From Trinickia acidisoli (lineage in GTDB: Bacteria > Pseudomonadota > Gammaproteobacteria > Burkholderiales > Burkholderiaceae), in the NCBI RefSeq assembly GCF_017315725.1, contig NZ_JAFLRG010000001.1:2046001-2110000 (forward strand): 64,000 nt of DNA. The letters run 5' to 3'. Shown piece after piece: positions 63,550-64,000 of the stretch; within the stretch, counting starts at the first letter, position 1; every line of letters starts with the position of its first letter. A model generated the notes under the pieces. The model saw nothing but the letters and a program-made list of their open reading frames with translations, was not told the origin of the DNA and did not search any database. The translations under genes were made by a program, and so were the position numbers.

Positions 63550-64000
63550 ATGAAACGGACAATCGTCATTCTCGCGTGCGCACTCGCAACGAGCGGGGCG
63601 TTCGCGCAAGCGTCGGCGCCGGAAGCCGCGCCGGACATGGCGGCCAGCGCACCGGCCGGCGCTCACGCGAACAAGCGCGAAGCACGCGTCGAAGAGCGGA
63701 TCGCGTATCTGCACTCGCAGCTCAAGATCACGGCCGCGCAGGAGCCGCAGTGGAAGACGTTCGCCGATGTCATGCGCTCGAACGGGCAGAACATGGGCCG
63801 GCTCTTCCGTCAACGAACGCAGGCCGAGCATACCCAATCGGCGCTCGACAACATGAAGCAATACGCCGAGCTTGCGCAGGCGCACGCCGACGACATGAAG
63901 CAACTCGTGGATGCGTTCGATCCGCTCTACAACAGCTTTTCGCCCGAGCAGAAGAAACTCGCCGATACGACGTTCCGTCAGAGCGAGCCACGTCATGGCC
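63550..64000 (+). CDS. Spy/CpxP-like LTXXQ periplasmic protein (3'-truncated by window edge)
   Basis: Partial; the frame runs off the window end, with 150 codons visible. A signal peptide is clear (MKRTIVILACALATSGAFAQA), then an Ala/Pro-rich segment, then helices: RVEERIAYLHSQLKITAAQEPQWKTFADVMRSNGQ and MKQLVDAFDPLYNSFSPEQKKLADTTFRQ. The FSPEQKKLAD motif and its spacing resemble the LTXXQ repeats of Spy/CpxP chaperones, which protect the periplasm from protein-unfolding stress. GGAGG lies about 6 nt before the ATG. The missing C-terminus prevents naming it more exactly. Confidence 0.8.
   Translation, partial: MKRTIVILACALATSGAFAQASAPEAAPDMAASAPAGAHANKREARVEERIAYLHSQLKITAAQEPQWKTFADVMRSNGQNMGRLFRQRTQAEHTQSALDNMKQYAELAQAHADDMKQLVDAFDPLYNSFSPEQKKLADTTFRQSEPRHG

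Overview
The window is high-GC, densely coded chromosomal DNA from a beta-proteobacterium. It most likely comes from the Burkholderiaceae (Burkholderia / Paraburkholderia / Trinickia group). The grounds are codon bias and gene order: purL, parvulin, bolA, yciB, msrB, selO; ygfZ | mltG-tmk-holB-tatD; and the hpa homoprotocatechuate cluster. The genus cannot be fixed from sequence alone. I see no rRNA or tRNA genes and no CRISPR array. Both ends cut through genes: purL lacks its 5' end and a Spy/LTXXQ-like periplasmic protein lacks its 3' end.

Layout. 1-7.7 kb: purL, then on the minus strand a periplasmic parvulin, BolA, YciB, MsrB and the AMPylase SelO. 7.8-12.3 kb: an unusual acyl-CoA ligase / 3-hydroxyacyl-CoA dehydrogenase fusion, nicotinamidase and a DUF2278 protein. 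12.5-17.2 kb: a MacA-MacB-NodT-type tripartite efflux operon. 17.3-21.5 kb: small metabolic enzymes (Dabb, hotdog thioesterase, MDR reductase, SDR, GNAT, NRDE). 21.6-27.7 kb: ygfZ diverging from mltG-tmk-holB-GNAT-tatD-ankyrin. 27.8-32.9 kb: a Rap1a-like protein, otsA, a GT4 glycosyltransferase, a SYLF lipoprotein and two hypotheticals. 33.1-39.1 kb: a complete ribose operon, rbsBAC-rbsR-rbsK, without rbsD. 39.3-41.3 kb: a chemoreceptor with a CheR/CheB tether. 42.0-47.1 kb: prkA (yeaG)-yeaH-spoVR. 47.1-49.2 kb: a phosphoribosyltransferase, a 2OG-Fe(II) oxygenase and an adenosine-specific-kinase-family protein. 49.4-53.8 kb: a small accessory patch with a truncated ISNCY-type transposase, an MFS exporter and an 809-residue protein that looks like an effector or toxin with a methyltransferase-like C-terminus. 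53.8-60.3 kb: hpaG1-G2-E-D-F-H (minus strand) with divergent hpaR and a translationally coupled P-loop kinase. 60.4-64 kb: a lysine-6-dehydrogenase/saccharopine-dehydrogenase-like enzyme, an Lrp/AsnC regulator, a 2-dehydropantoate-2-reductase-like protein and the partial Spy-like protein.

How genes work together. hpaG1/G2/E/D/F/H encode the meta-cleavage pathway from homoprotocatechuate as far as the hydratase step. The aldolase (hpaI) and the 4-HPA hydroxylase (hpaBC) are not here. A perfect 12-bp palindrome lies in the spacer of the predicted hpaG1 promoter and fits an HpaR operator. RbsBAC imports ribose, RbsK phosphorylates it and RbsR should control the set. PrkA, YeaH and SpoVR form a conserved stress module, here with a strong hairpin between the first two genes.

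The items most worth follow-up are the effector-like methyltransferase protein (51357-53786), the ligase-dehydrogenase fusion with no hydratase domain (7849-10833), and long unexplained dyads at 32963-32997 and 61669-61722.
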